Positions 13,401 through 32,572 of a stretch of DNA of 64,000 bases are shown here, one piece after another. A program made the position numbers and the translations under genes. This DNA comes from Ricinus communis (taxonomy: Eukaryota; Streptophyta; Magnoliopsida; Malpighiales; Euphorbiaceae), in NCBI RefSeq assembly GCF_019578655.1, contig NC_063258.1, forward strand, positions 29,950,802-30,014,801. The letters run 5' to 3'. Under the pieces are notes generated by a model, which was not told the origin of the DNA, did not search any database, and was given only the letters and a program-made list of their open reading frames with translations. Numbering within the stretch: the stretch's first letter is position 1; each line of letters opens with the position of its first letter.

Positions 13401-13556
13401 CCAGTTAACCCATTAGTGGGTTCTAAAGCAGTTTCTCAATCACTGCTGTATCCCCTGGTGGTTCTGCAAGTTGTATGGCAGCCAACCCACACGGGACTTT
13501 GATTTTCAGAAACACCTAACTTGTGCATCCACATTATAGGGATGCGATATGTTATA
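10449..13556. other. Intergenic region downstream of the NDR kinase gene
   Basis: The first part may be the displaced 3' remainder of LTR copy 1. A (TA)n run lies at about 10634-10658 and poly-T runs near 10904 and 12094. The stretch 13000-13556 is likely the 3' untranslated region of the NDR kinase gene on the minus strand. I see no coding exons or structured RNA. Confidence 0.5.
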
Positions 13557-21655
<8,099 letters not shown>

Positions 21656-21960
21656 TCTCTCTTATATACTTTCTCTCTCTAGAAACTGTTCACTTTCTCT
21701 CTCTAGAAATCTCTAGTTTCTCTTTCTATCTGCAGGTGCAAATTTCAAGTTTCTCTATCTATCTATCTATCTATCTACAGGTAAGGTTTTATATATCCCT
21801 GTCGCTCGCTCTAGTCTCCCTGTCCGAAGCTGATTTTAGTGTTAGAATTTTCTCTCTCTCCAGAAACCTCACTCTCTCTCTCCAGAAACCAAGAACACAT
21901 CATCACTCTCTCTGATACTCTCGTATATTGCAACTACGAGGAGATGATGCGAGAGAGAAC
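21656..21960 (-). promoter_or_regulatory. NDR kinase leader and core promoter with simple repeats
   Basis: Directly upstream of the start codon the minus strand is GA-rich and contains repeated words (TCTCTCTAGAAA at about 21670-21720 and CTCTCCAGAAACC twice at 21855-21895, plus strand). A tetranucleotide TCTA run lies at 21757-21777. A TATA-like TATATAAAA on the minus strand at 21787-21795 would place transcription start near 21760 and a leader of about 100 bases. The start site is inference. Confidence 0.4.
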
Positions 21961-23152
21961 CTCAAAAAAACCCCAAATTGGCGAGACCTTCTAATCACCT
22001 GCGACAAATCTACATCCCCGCACCAGCTCCCAACAAATCATCGCCCGCCACGTCAGATGATCTCAAGTTGCTAAGTACTATTCACATGATGTGGAACAGT
22101 TGCAGTTTACTTTTAAGAGCAGAGGATATAATTCAACAATCTTTTTTGTTGAATAAAGCAAGGGAGTTTTAACGATAATTGTCATAAGAAGGTGTGAGTT
22201 GAGGTTCTCACGCGCGCTGATTGCTGCATGTGGTGGAGAAAAGTGATCGAGTTCATGAATGACGTTTCAGCGCATTTTAGTACAAAAAAGGTAATACTGG
22301 AGGATGGGCCCACCGAAGTGGAGAGTGATTGGAGCGTGCAGTTCAGTTGCGATGAGGGTGATGTGGATATATTAATTTCTGGTCCGTGATTGGGTGTCTC
22401 TGCTTAAAGTGTGAGTTGGTCTCTTCTGTTATGCGCTCATACATTTAATTGCTGTCTTAATTTAAAGGTACTTGTTTGAGTGTAGTATATTATAAGTTGT
22501 TCAGAATATATATATTTTTTAAATGTTATTAATAGCCCCACCACTTGGTGTTGGCATTTCACTTTAAACAAAAGTTTTCATTTTATATTTTATTGTAGAT
22601 ATTTAATTATTGGAAGGTGAAAAAGATACAAGGCCAACTATGTAGTTGCTCACATATATTTGGAATACTGGAAAAATAAATAAAAGTTTTTAATTTACTG
22701 AAATTTTAATGCTAATTTACGATTTTAGTTTACAAATTTAAAATTAAAGAAATCCTTTTACAAATTTTCAAATATTATATAGCATGAAGGGCTGTTTGAT
22801 TTTTAAGAATTAGTAGAAAAATCTAATTATTTTAGTAAATTCCACATCAAATTCATTAAGAGTAAGTTCTATAGTAATTGAATATAAAATCTATAATAAC
22901 AATAATATATATTAATAAATTATAAATTATTACCATTAAAAAATATAAAATAATATAAATATTTAAGTTTATCTTGCATCCACTTTAAATGTTATATTTT
23001 GTTATATTCTTATTGTTATTTTGGTCCTCACTTGTCTATTACCGCTCCTACTAAAAATATAAAATATTAACATTTTTTATATTTAAACAAAGATGATCTT
23101 ATAACTAAATAGATGTGATTATTTCTTGAAAATTTTAATTCATGCATATAAG

Positions 23153-23155
<3 letters not shown>

Positions 23156-23197
<42 letters not shown>
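23156..23197. repeat. (TA)n microsatellite
   Basis: About 20 uninterrupted TA units. Confidence 0.95.
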
Positions 23198-23201
<4 letters not shown>

Positions 23202-24917
23202 TTTACATTGGATAAAATTTTAAATTTAGGAGTAATTTCAAATGTTTTAATCAAAATTTTGAAACACTAGATTTTTTAGATTAGGATTTAAAATATATCT
23301 GATAAATAAAGCTATGATAGATACATAATAAAAGAAACTAATATAAAAAGAATTACACACGAAATCTCAGCAGAATCTAGTTCAAAATATATTTAAAAAT
23401 AAAAATAAAAAGCACAATCTAGCTGTGAATTGTTAAAATAAAAAAATCTAGCTGTGAGAACCGGCAGTGTACTGCCATAGCCATGTCATCTTGTGGTGTG
23501 TTGCGCTGTACTATAATTAACCCCGCGCGTAATTCGGTCCACTGCAAACACTAGCCTTCTTCATTTTATGCACTCTCGAACGTGGCAATTACTTATTGGT
23601 TAAACAATCATCACGTCCGGCAAAATGACAAAACCTGCGAATCACGAGGAGAGATCATGTAAAATTTGGTGGAATAGAGTACAGCATAGATGTGCGTGTG
23701 CGTGTGTGTGTGTTTTTTTTGTTTTATTTATTTATTTTGGGAATAAAGAAAAGAGGGGCAGCATTTTTAGAAGAGCTGTCTAAACAGCTGGTGGAATTGG
23801 AGTGTTTAAGAGATGTGTCTTAAAAAGGACAAACCAAAAATATAAGTATAGATACGAGGGCAAGGTTTGGTGCCATGGGAAGCCCATCAAAAAGGACGAG
23901 CCTTATTTTTTATTACTAGTATTTTATATGGTAATAATTATGAGTTTGATTCAAGAGGACGAGTTTATTTTAATATCAGATGATAAATATGACTTGGAAA
24001 TTTATATTTTATAAAGGTTTGGCTATGGCAATGGCAATGCTTTTTGTTTTTTTCAAGGTACAGACAAGTGTTTGAGTCAATACTAAGGTTTGTCATGTCC
24101 TATTAAAGCTTTTTATGTTTTGACTTTAACATTTTATATAAACACTATTACTTGATTAATTTGACCGGCCAAATAACTTTTCAATTTTGGAAGTTTGTTT
24201 TTGACAATTGTGCGTAAAAATTAAGATCACAGAAATGATAATTTAGTCTACTGTAAATTGTTATTATCTTCTAAAGTATAGCAGAGAATCATAAAAAAAA
24301 AAAAAAAAATTTCTATTACATTAAGAAGAAATTAAAGTTATAGCTTATCGAAAATGTTTGATATTAATATTGTTAATTATGTAATTTATTTTATTGTTTA
24401 GTACGTATGAGTTTATTATTAGTTAATTTTTATTTTCAATATCATCTGGTTTGAACGAGGCCATTCTCTTAAATAAATCACTAAATAATGAAGGCAATAA
24501 TTCTTTTTTAGGAAAAAAGGATCTCAACGAATTCCTTTAATTTTGAATATTTTGTAATTATTCTTAAGAGAAATTTTTTTTTTAAGAAAGTCCAGTGTTA
24601 AAATACATTAAACACTCTAATTAGTCCTATTCTATTAATTCTAATATAATATACTGACATGGCTTTTTATACGCATCGCATAATTTAACCATGCCAGCTT
24701 TACCTCACCCGTACTCCAATCAGGATTTTTGTCAAGTGACACTTTTCCAATTGAGATAACAAATTTCAAAAACATGTAAATTTTGCATAAATTTTTTTAC
24801 AGATAGTACAAAAGATTATGCATTTAGCAATGGATTGGAGTTGTCGCCTGTAGAATAATAATAATAACATAGCAATAGAGAAAAAAAAGAAAAACAATTG
24901 AGCTTTAGGGATGGAAC

Positions 24918-25235
24918 AACGATAGTATTTAGCGTTAGACTAAATTCGCAGCTAGATTGATATTAAATTTAATGCTAGATTTAGCGATGAATTTATGATG
25001 GATTTTAACGATTGATTTGAAATCCATAGCTAAAATATGACTATTTGATTTTTTTAGCCAATTTTAGTGACATCAAAAGCGATTTAGCGACAGTTTCAAC
25101 AATGGATTTAGCAATAGATTCAGTGATGGATTAAAAATGAATTTTTAATTTTCTTAAAATTTTCATACTTTTATTATTTTCTGTCCTCTTTTCAATTTTA
25201 GTGACAGATTTAGCAATGAATTTTTAAATTTTTTA
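24918..25235. repeat. Degenerate repeats of a TTTAGCGAYGGATTT-like word
   Basis: Variants such as TTTAGCGATGAATTT, GATTTAGCGACAG, GGATTTAGCAATAGATT and GACAGATTTAGCAATGAATT recur every 15-60 bases in both spacing and orientation-independent clusters. Similar words fill the subterminal arrays of many plant CACTA elements, but I see no clear CACTA ends here, so this may only be a decayed fragment. Confidence 0.35.
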
Positions 25236-25575
25236 TTACCGCACCTTAAGACTCCTAAAGTTTAGGAAAATGTGACGAGAGATGTGAGAATTTGACTTAA
25301 AATGTATAATTTTAGACTTTCGATGGGCATCGGTAACTATATGTATATCCCATGTTTCAGCGCCGGTCTGGTTCTAGATTTGGGTTGTGAAAAGATGGTA
25401 CCGATATTGGTGTGGTAAAACATAAGATAACTACCTGCTACCGTAGGCACTCAAATGAAATTAAAGAAGGAAATTTATAGGATGGGCCTGATTTCTATGA
25501 TCGAAGGAATTGACAAATTGGATTGGTCTTCCGGCCATGAGGCCGCGCCTAATTCTCCAGTCCCCTGTGATTGTA

Positions 25576-25587
25576 AACGACGTCGTT
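25576..25587. promoter_or_regulatory. Perfect palindrome AACGACGTCGTT (ACGT core)
   Basis: A 12-bp perfect palindrome centred on GACGTC, the C-box class of bZIP/TGA binding core, 119 bases before the start codon of the NSR-like gene. Function is inferred from the motif class only. Confidence 0.45.
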
Positions 25588-25705
25588 GTCTCCTTTAAAC
25601 ATTATGCCTAAACAAAGCGAAAAGGAGGTCCAATTTTCAGCTTCTTGTTTGCAGCTCATTGGCGTTTACCAGAAGAAAAGAACCAGAAACTGATAAAAAA
25701 CTATA

Positions 25706-27810
25706 ATGGCGGACCCTTACTATAGATACGGTGCTCTCCCAGACAGAGGTACTTTCTCTCTCATCCTTGCTAAAATCTTGGTGACCTTTATTTCTTTATT
25801 TTCCGTTCGGCTACCTATAAAACGCGAGAAAGCGCAGGAAATAATTGATGTTTATTCCGAGTAACATGCTTCAACTGAATGATCAAATTTAGCGATAGTT
25901 TCAGTATTCCGAGGTTTAGTTGTTAGATTATCAAAGACTAACTATTTACTTGTTTAACAATTCAATTTATTTCAAGAAATTTTAATTACAGTACTTCTTT
26001 TTGAGTTTTCTATTTGAATTCTTCTTGTTGTTGTGACAGGTGTGTATAATCATCCTGGTTACTTATCATCATCAGCAGAGGCACCGCACTTAGCTTCTTC
26101 TAATCATATTAATGATTTTCGAGACTCTGCTTCTGATTTTCTCCGTAGAGAGGTTATATTAAATTTAGAATTTTAAATTACTTACTTAAATTTTTTTGTT
26201 TTGTTCTCTTTTATAATTTTTGTTTTTATTGTATTTGTAGATAACTCCATTGCGGCAACCCGTATCTTATGGGTTGAATAACAGTAATAATGATGATATT
26301 CCAGTTCGTAGTGGTGTAATCCCAGGAGCTAGTAGTAGAGGGTACCTATCTCCTCTAAATGATCCAAGTTTACCAAGCCATAGACTGCGCGATACTTCCG
26401 TTAATGTTACCACTTTAGCCATCCCTGATGTGATCAATGACCAGCCGCCAAATTATTTAAGAATTAATGCTGATAGTCCTTCAGTTTCAAGAACTGAATC
26501 AAATATTTTGTTTGTTGATGGCCTCCCTACAGATTGCACTAGAAGAGAAGTAGGCCGTATCCTCTTTTTTTTTTTTTTTTCCTTTTTTTAACTATGCTTG
26601 AATATGAAATGTAGGAAGGGTAAAAGCCTGCTAGTTCTATAAGTTGGAATGTCTCAGAAACTATTAAATATAACTGTTTTTCTGTTTTATTTATTTATAA
26701 TTTTTTCCTTGATGTATAATCAAAGATCTTTTCCGTCCATTTATTGGCTACAAAGACATCAAAGTTATTCACAGGGAGCCCAGACGAGTAAGTCTGCTAC
26801 TTTACTATGCTTTTCTGAGATTAATTTAAGCATACATTACAATGCTAAAGGAAGTAGCTGCATTTGGTTACTGTCTTAAATACGCTTGTAATTTTGATTG
26901 TGTCATTGTCTGAAACTAAGAAACAACTTATTATGTCCTTGTTCATTTACCTTGTGCAGGCCTATAATCGTAGGTTTAAGTTGGGATATCCCTTGTGCAC
27001 TTTGTGTTGAATTTTCCCCTAGGTTAATGTTTTCTTTTAAATGTATATTGTCACAATATGTTCACAATAATAGGGTTTCTACGAAGGAACAGTTGAAAAT
27101 AGAGAAACACTTTGATCTATTTGTTTGTTACTCAAAGGGGTTCAGCCATTCTGCATTGTGCGAAGGACATGGTTTGTATCTATTGAAAACAGTTACTAGA
27201 AATATCATCGTTGATTTCTCATAATGCTGATCGCTCACCACCATTTTATCCAAGGAGTCTGTATACACGTGATATATTGATGCTGCTTTCTTAAATCCTG
27301 TAGTTCCTTTCCTTTGGTTTACCTTTATTTCGTAAGTTTCTCTATATATTTACAATATTTCAGGATGGAGATAAAGCTATGGTTTATTGCTTTGTGGAGT
27401 TTGCTGATGCAAAATGTGCTATTACTGCTATGGAAGCTCTTCAAGGTAAATTGTGAGCAAGAATATAAATTTTTTATTTTTCTATCACCAAACTATTAGC
27501 AAGATACTCACATGCCGTACCTCAATATCCATCACTAGCATGTATTTCACTGCATAAAACCTAAATTTGAACTATACATGCATATCAGGACTGCATCATG
27601 TTTTTTCATGTTTGCAAAAGAAATTATGTAGCAACAGTACTTTTTCAGGGAATTAAATTATTTTATCAGGATGTTGAATGTGAATTTTGTGCAGGTTACA
27701 AGTTTGATGATAGGAGATCTAACTCCCCTGTATTGAGGATCCATCTTGCTCGCTTCCCTTTCCGTCCTCCTCATGATCGCAATGAGCAGCCTGTTGCAAT
27801 CCCACGTTAA
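25706..27810 (+). CDS. NSR-like RNA-binding protein with one RRM (6 exons)
   Basis: Resembles the plant nuclear speckle RNA-binding proteins NSRa/NSRb, which modulate alternative splicing of auxin-responsive genes with noncoding RNA partners. Exons: 25706-25748, 26040-26152, 26241-26556, 26726-26787, 27364-27445, 27695-27810, giving 243 aa. The N-terminal 135 residues are low-complexity, rich in Ser, Asn and Pro. The RRM runs from about 139 to 222: RNP2-like ILFVDGL (141-147), then CTRREVGHLFRPF, and RNP1-like KAMVYCFVEF (182-191). The C-terminal PPHDRNEQPVAIPR tail is short. Exons 3 and 4 join only with a GTATCCTC donor, which has U12-type signals (see separate entry). Normal GT-AG choices nearby break the RRM frame. 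Confidence 0.92.
26557..26725 (+). other. Candidate U12-type (minor spliceosome) intron 3 of the NSR-like gene
   Basis: The intron begins GTATCCTCTT, close to the U12 donor consensus (A/G)TATCCTT. It holds TTTTCCTTGAT at 26703-26713, close to the U12 branch consensus TTCCTTRAC, with the putative branch A at 26712. The AG acceptor at 26724-26725 is only 13 bases beyond the branch A, typical spacing for this class, and there is no polypyrimidine tract between branch and acceptor. Splicing C|AT restores the conserved His-Leu-Phe-Arg-Pro-Phe of the RRM. Confidence 0.85.
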
Positions 27811-30800
27811 TTTCAATTAATGGGTGGAGAAAGAAGGAAGCTAACTGCCTTGTAATTATCAGGTTACAAAGAGAAACGTAACTTCCTGGTAAGAATGACG
27901 TAGTTAAGGTGCTAACACTGTATGAGCAATTTCTATGAATTGTAACATTCCAGTAGAGAGCTTGTTTCTCACATGGGTGTGTTGAGGTCATACAACACCT
28001 TACTTTGTACATGAAGGTCCATGTGATAATATAGGACTTAGGATTCTGTATTATTGCACGAGAAAATAATTTGAGGTATAAATTATGTTCATTCATTGTT
28101 CATGTGTGGCAGATGCAATTGAGCGACTTTGTTGGTGCAGTGAGCGGAGTTTAGCTAGTGTTTATGTAACACTAACATCTCAAGATTCCACTGCTTTCTG
28201 TTAACAGTCTCTTGTGATTTTACCTGGTTCATGTCAAAAGATGTTTCTGGTTGCTGCACTTTGTGATATATCTAATTCACCATTGCATAGTTTCACGTGA
28301 GTTTTGTTTTATCACCAAAAACTTTGACCATGTGCGGCCGAGGTGGGCACGTGACAATAGGCTCAACGACTAGATCCAGAAAAGGATGCGTGCCTGCGAT
28401 ATTAGAAATGTCAGTGCTATTTTTCCAACGCATGTTGATTAGCTTGTCATCGGCTTCTCATTGGAATATAGGTGTTGCTTATGCTACTAGTCTTTCATGA
28501 ATGAACGTGTTCTTAAAAGTCTAATAATACATACATGTGTGTAACAATAAAAATATTTAATTATAATGATTATATAATTACTATGAAACATAAAAAAATG
28601 ATTTTTTTAAAAAAAAATTTGAATTCTTTATATACTTGTCAAGGTTGTATTATGCAACAAAATTTATTTTTCTTTTCTATTTTAAAATTTCAATAATTTT
28701 TAGATATTTATGTATTTATCATTTCCTTGTTCTATATAATTGTATATTACTGTTGAAATTAATTTTATAAAACTAGTTTAATCCTACAAAAAATATATAT
28801 TTTATAAGTTAATTATTAATAATTATTGTACATTTACCTTCAAATTGCAGATAATTAAGTAATGATTTATTAACCTAAAATAAATCATACTAATTATATT
28901 TTTAAATTGATTTATATAAAAATGATTAAAATATTAATCAATAAATTCAAGATAACTTCGTTTTAATAAGAAGAGGGATATGATCTTTTTAGTAAATTCG
29001 ATTATCTCCTATTCATAGTTCTATATATAAGAAAGTAAAATGTATCATTATCAGGATCTTATGTCATCATGTCATTGAAGAAATCTTTTCCCAATGGCCC
29101 CTATTCTCTGTGAATAGTATTACATCAAATCAAATGAATATGTTCTCCAAGCCATTAACTTTGAAGATATACATGGAGCAACAAAAAAGATCAGAAAAAG
29201 CTACCCCAAAATCATTTTCACTGACCACTCATAATAATAATAATAATAATAACATCAATAACAACAACAATAATAATAAAAAGACACGAAGCAACCAAAT
29301 CAGTACCATAAACATCTCTTGACAACTCTTTTTTCCTTCTTGTTGTTGTTGCAGCAAGCTAGTAAAATAAAACACAATGCTATTGCTTTTCCACTAAATC
29401 TATCATGATGTCTCACTTTTATCAACAGCAAAGTGTATCAGGATAAGGAATATTGTACCTCTGTTTTTGTTTATTGTCAAGTGCGTCAAGAATGTCAGCA
29501 CCAACTCTTTCAAACTGGATTGAGTTCCTATTTTATTTCATCAACTAGTTCAAGAAACTCCGATATTCGCCATACGAAACTTGGATTTGCTTTCGTTGAT
29601 AATACAAGGACAACATAGTCTCATAAAAGAAAAGAAACACTAGAAGTAGCAGCAAAAAAGGCTAATCCTCATGAGTGTCATATTGTCAAATTAAGTATCA
29701 TATTCTAGTTGTATCTATGTAACAGAAGAGGCAGCTGAGAACAATTAATTATAATTCGGTCACTATCACTTACCCTCAAATTGCTGCAGCAGCATGCTTG
29801 ACGGATCATTCACTTAAGGCTTGGTAGAAATCTTACAAACAGAAGCCTAAGATCAATGAACTTAAAAACTGATGCAGAATAGGATGACAGCCCATCTGGG
29901 TTCAGACCAACAAAACAAAATTGATTCTTACAAAGACTGGTATATAAGCATAGAAGTGGGGTCTTGTATTTGAAGCAGATGAAATTCAAAAATGCAACTG
30001 AGACTCATCGAATCGCTGATGAAGAGGTTTTATTCGTCCCCTAAACCGAATTCTTAAAATCAAATTGGATGAATAGTATTCGGTGAGCTGTGCTTGCATG
30101 ATCAATGATGCAACTTGGTAAACCAAAAAGAGAAATAATATACAAGTATAGAGAATGGAATGAACCTGCTAAACTTAAAAAGTAGGTAACCAAGCAAATT
30201 ATAATAGGTTCAGGACAAGGACTTGACAAATCCTACTACCTGTCCCCATAACTTAATGTCAACAAGATTCATGACAATTCCTATCAAAGCGAGAACCATC
30301 CAAATAGTGCCGTATCAACTAACCACTAAATGACATAAAGCAGTGCTGCAAACATCAAGCCATTAAGAGGTCCAGAAGAAGAATCAAAATTATAGTTTGA
30401 CATTTTGTTTTGGTGTAACAATCAGAAGAAATGAGAAGCAGAAAAACTAGAATTTTCTGGTTGATTTGTGCAAACACATTCAGTGACAGATTTTCTTGAA
30501 GGATAGAAGCAGATTTCTGTAAGATGTAAATAGCAAGTTTCCAGCTGGAACACATGAAACATGCCCCTAGAATTCAGCAGAAAATGTGTAGAATACAGAA
30601 GTACTTTTATTATCAAGCTAATCACAAGATAGGGAACATGTCAAGTTTTATAGTTTTGATTTAGGCCAATCAAATATCAGAAAATCATATATCTGTGAAC
30701 AGTCACTAACAATAAAGCAAGAGATGACAACAAAGCAGAAGTAAGAGTCCAACTAACATGCTTTCTTGAAGATCTGAAATTAAGACTAACAATAAGGTTA

Positions 30801-31075
30801 AGTTTAAGAGTCATACAATGTCAATTTCATTCATCTTTTATTCTAATTTGAGTATGATTACTGGGTTACATGAGTTACTGTTATCGATATGTATAACTTA
30901 AAATGTGTAAAGGCTACTATCTGCTAGCTGGGAGTGAGGAGAGGAAACATACTGTTTACATAGCTCCCCTTCAATAAAATATGATGAATGGAAATGGTTG
31001 TATTCTACAAAAAGAAAGTATAACGAACCAAAGGGCAAAAAGAATTTTGATATCAGGGAAAACTAACATTTTGAA
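27811..31075. other. Region between convergent NSR-like and Harbinger-derived genes
   Basis: The first 300-400 bases are probably the 3' UTR of the NSR-like gene. From about 28510 to 29000 it is very AT-rich. An (AAT)n-type run lies at 29232-29280. The remainder, up to the stop codon at 31076, may contain the 3' UTR of the minus-strand gene. No exon, tRNA or hairpin is supported. Confidence 0.5.
29232..29280. repeat. Imperfect (AAT)n / (AAC)n microsatellite
   Basis: AAT units interrupted by AAC and ATC units over about 49 bases; the Asn-rich open frame across it (29110-29322) is an artefact of the repeat. Confidence 0.85.
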
Positions 31076-32572
31076 CTATAGAAAACCAGTGCCTGCATGA
31101 CAGTGGTGCAAGAGATTATGAGCAATAGCATCTCTCGCCTTCATTGAACTTGCTGATCTCAGTGCAACCTCAGGTACCATTTCATCATCAACAAGTTCAA
31201 CCCTCAACTTTGGATCAATTTCCTCTTTACGCAATTCACAAATATTATGGAGTACGCAGCATGCCCCAAGAACCACAGGTAAGTCCTGTAGTTTTACTTC
31301 TGTTCTCTTCTGCAAGCAACTCCATCTCCCTTTCAATCTCGTAAAGGCTTCCTTAGCGACACTTTGAACCTCCCCAATCTTCTCATTGAAGGCATGCTGA
31401 GTCCAAGTCAAGTGTTGCTGTGTGTAAGGCACCAAAACCCAATCCATTAAAGGGTATCCCGAACTCCCAACAATCCAAACATCTTTCAAAAGACCTCCAT
31501 TAGCCCTTTGATACAAAGCAGACTTCTCCAGCACCTGATCATCAGGCATTGAACCAGGCCAACCAATACACACATCAGTAAACACCCCTTTCGGATCAAC
31601 AACACCTTGAACTGTGATAGAATAAGATGTTTTCTGATTCCTTTCTGTATGCCTCTTATTAAAATAAGCAGCAACGCTAATCTTCGGAGCTATAATAGGT
31701 ATATGAGTAGTATACATAGACCCGACAACATTAGGTATCCCTGAAATTGATTCAAATTCATTTTTAACCTTCTTCAAACTGTCTTCATCAGGCCATTGCA
31801 AATATTTAGGCATTAAAACATTCTTTATAGCAGAACAAACTTCAAGAACCAATTTATGACAAGTAGAAATACCTAAACCAAACCTCTTTGACACAAGTCT
31901 AAGTGGTTCACCAGTAGCTAATCTCCAAATACAGACAGCAACTCTTTGCCTGACAGGAATAGCATTTCTCAAAGTAGTATCTTCCTTTTGTATACACGAA
32001 TGTAGCTCCTCGCAAATCAGGTCAAAAGTAGCTTTACTCATTCTAAAAGCTTTCTTGAATTCCTCCTCCGGATAATCAGGCCTGTTACATTCATCCCACC
32101 ACTCTTTATCTCTGTCTTTCACCCATAATCGTCTCTGTTGACCACCACCGCCACCACTCCCTTGTTTTGCATCACCAGTTGCCTTGTTAGCAACACCATT
32201 AGAGGAAGCAGAGATAGCTGCAGCACCAGCTATTGCCCGCGATTTCTTGCGCTTAACTCGATCAGTTTCTTCAATTTCTGAGTAGTAATCTTGTAGATTG
32301 GAATAGTATTCAACCGCTGTTCTAGTCTTTTTCTTGTGATTTGCTTCAAGTAAATGTTTCTCCTCAGAGAAGGCTCTGTTCTCCTCTTCTTGATCACACT
32401 TTTCTTGATCTTCAATTAAAATCAAAGATGTGATTATACCACTCAAATCTTTTGTCTTTAAGCTGGTGGTGTTATTGCTGTCTTCTTCAAATGAATTGCT
32501 ATCATCCTTATCAACACTTTCTTGCCTATAACCTTTTCTTTGCCTCTTCTTTGTGTTGTTGGTTTCATTCAT
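31076..32572 (-). CDS. Domesticated PIF/Harbinger nuclease-like protein (ALP1-like family)
   Basis: Single uninterrupted frame of 498 aa, closest in recollected features to the Arabidopsis At4g29780/At5g12010 group. Residues 1-145 are charged, low-complexity and Gly-rich at the end. RLWVKDRDKEWWDECNRPDYPEEEFKKAF begins near 148 (key residues W150, W158, W159). A helix-turn-helix-like region (about 205-250) precedes the DDE-type fold (about 280-445). In active Harbinger transposases the fold has an Asp in GxIDGTHI, an Asp in GDSGYP and a Glu in VIERAFG. Here these positions read Tyr287, Ser370 and Lys407, while Asp344 of the GWPGS-x-x-D motif remains. A catalytic nuclease is therefore unlikely; a chromatin or DNA-binding role is inferred from ALP1-type proteins. 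No terminal inverted repeats or 3-bp TSD were noticed around it. Confidence 0.9.
   Translation of the reverse strand: MNETNNTKKRQRKGYRQESVDKDDSNSFEEDSNNTTSLKTKDLSGIITSLILIEDQEKCDQEEENRAFSEEKHLLEANHKKKTRTAVEYYSNLQDYYSEIEETDRVKRKKSRAIAGAAAISASSNGVANKATGDAKQGSGGGGGQQRRLWVKDRDKEWWDECNRPDYPEEEFKKAFRMSKATFDLICEELHSCIQKEDTTLRNAIPVRQRVAVCIWRLATGEPLRLVSKRFGLGISTCHKLVLEVCSAIKNVLMPKYLQWPDEDSLKKVKNEFESISGIPNVVGSMYTTHIPIIAPKISVAAYFNKRHTERNQKTSYSITVQGVVDPKGVFTDVCIGWPGSMPDDQVLEKSALYQRANGGLLKDVWIVGSSGYPLMDWVLVPYTQQHLTWTQHAFNEKIGEVQSVAKEAFTRLKGRWSCLQKRTEVKLQDLPVVLGACCVLHNICELRKEEIDPKLRVELVDDEMVPEVALRSASSMKARDAIAHNLLHHCHAGTGFL

Larger units (their letters stand above)
21961..25705. other. Intergenic region between divergent NDR kinase and NSR-like genes
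   Basis: About 3.7 kb with no supported gene. It contains a (TA)n tract (23156-23197), a GT-rich run (23692-23711), a degenerate repeat zone (24918-25235) and a 12-bp palindrome near the downstream gene (25576-25587). The open frame at 21978-22172 has no recognisable features. Confidence 0.6.

Noticed and set aside
26557..26725. A normal U2 donor GAA|GTAGGC for NSR exon 3
   Set aside because: Joining it to the acceptor at 26725 shifts the frame and destroys the conserved HLFRPF segment.
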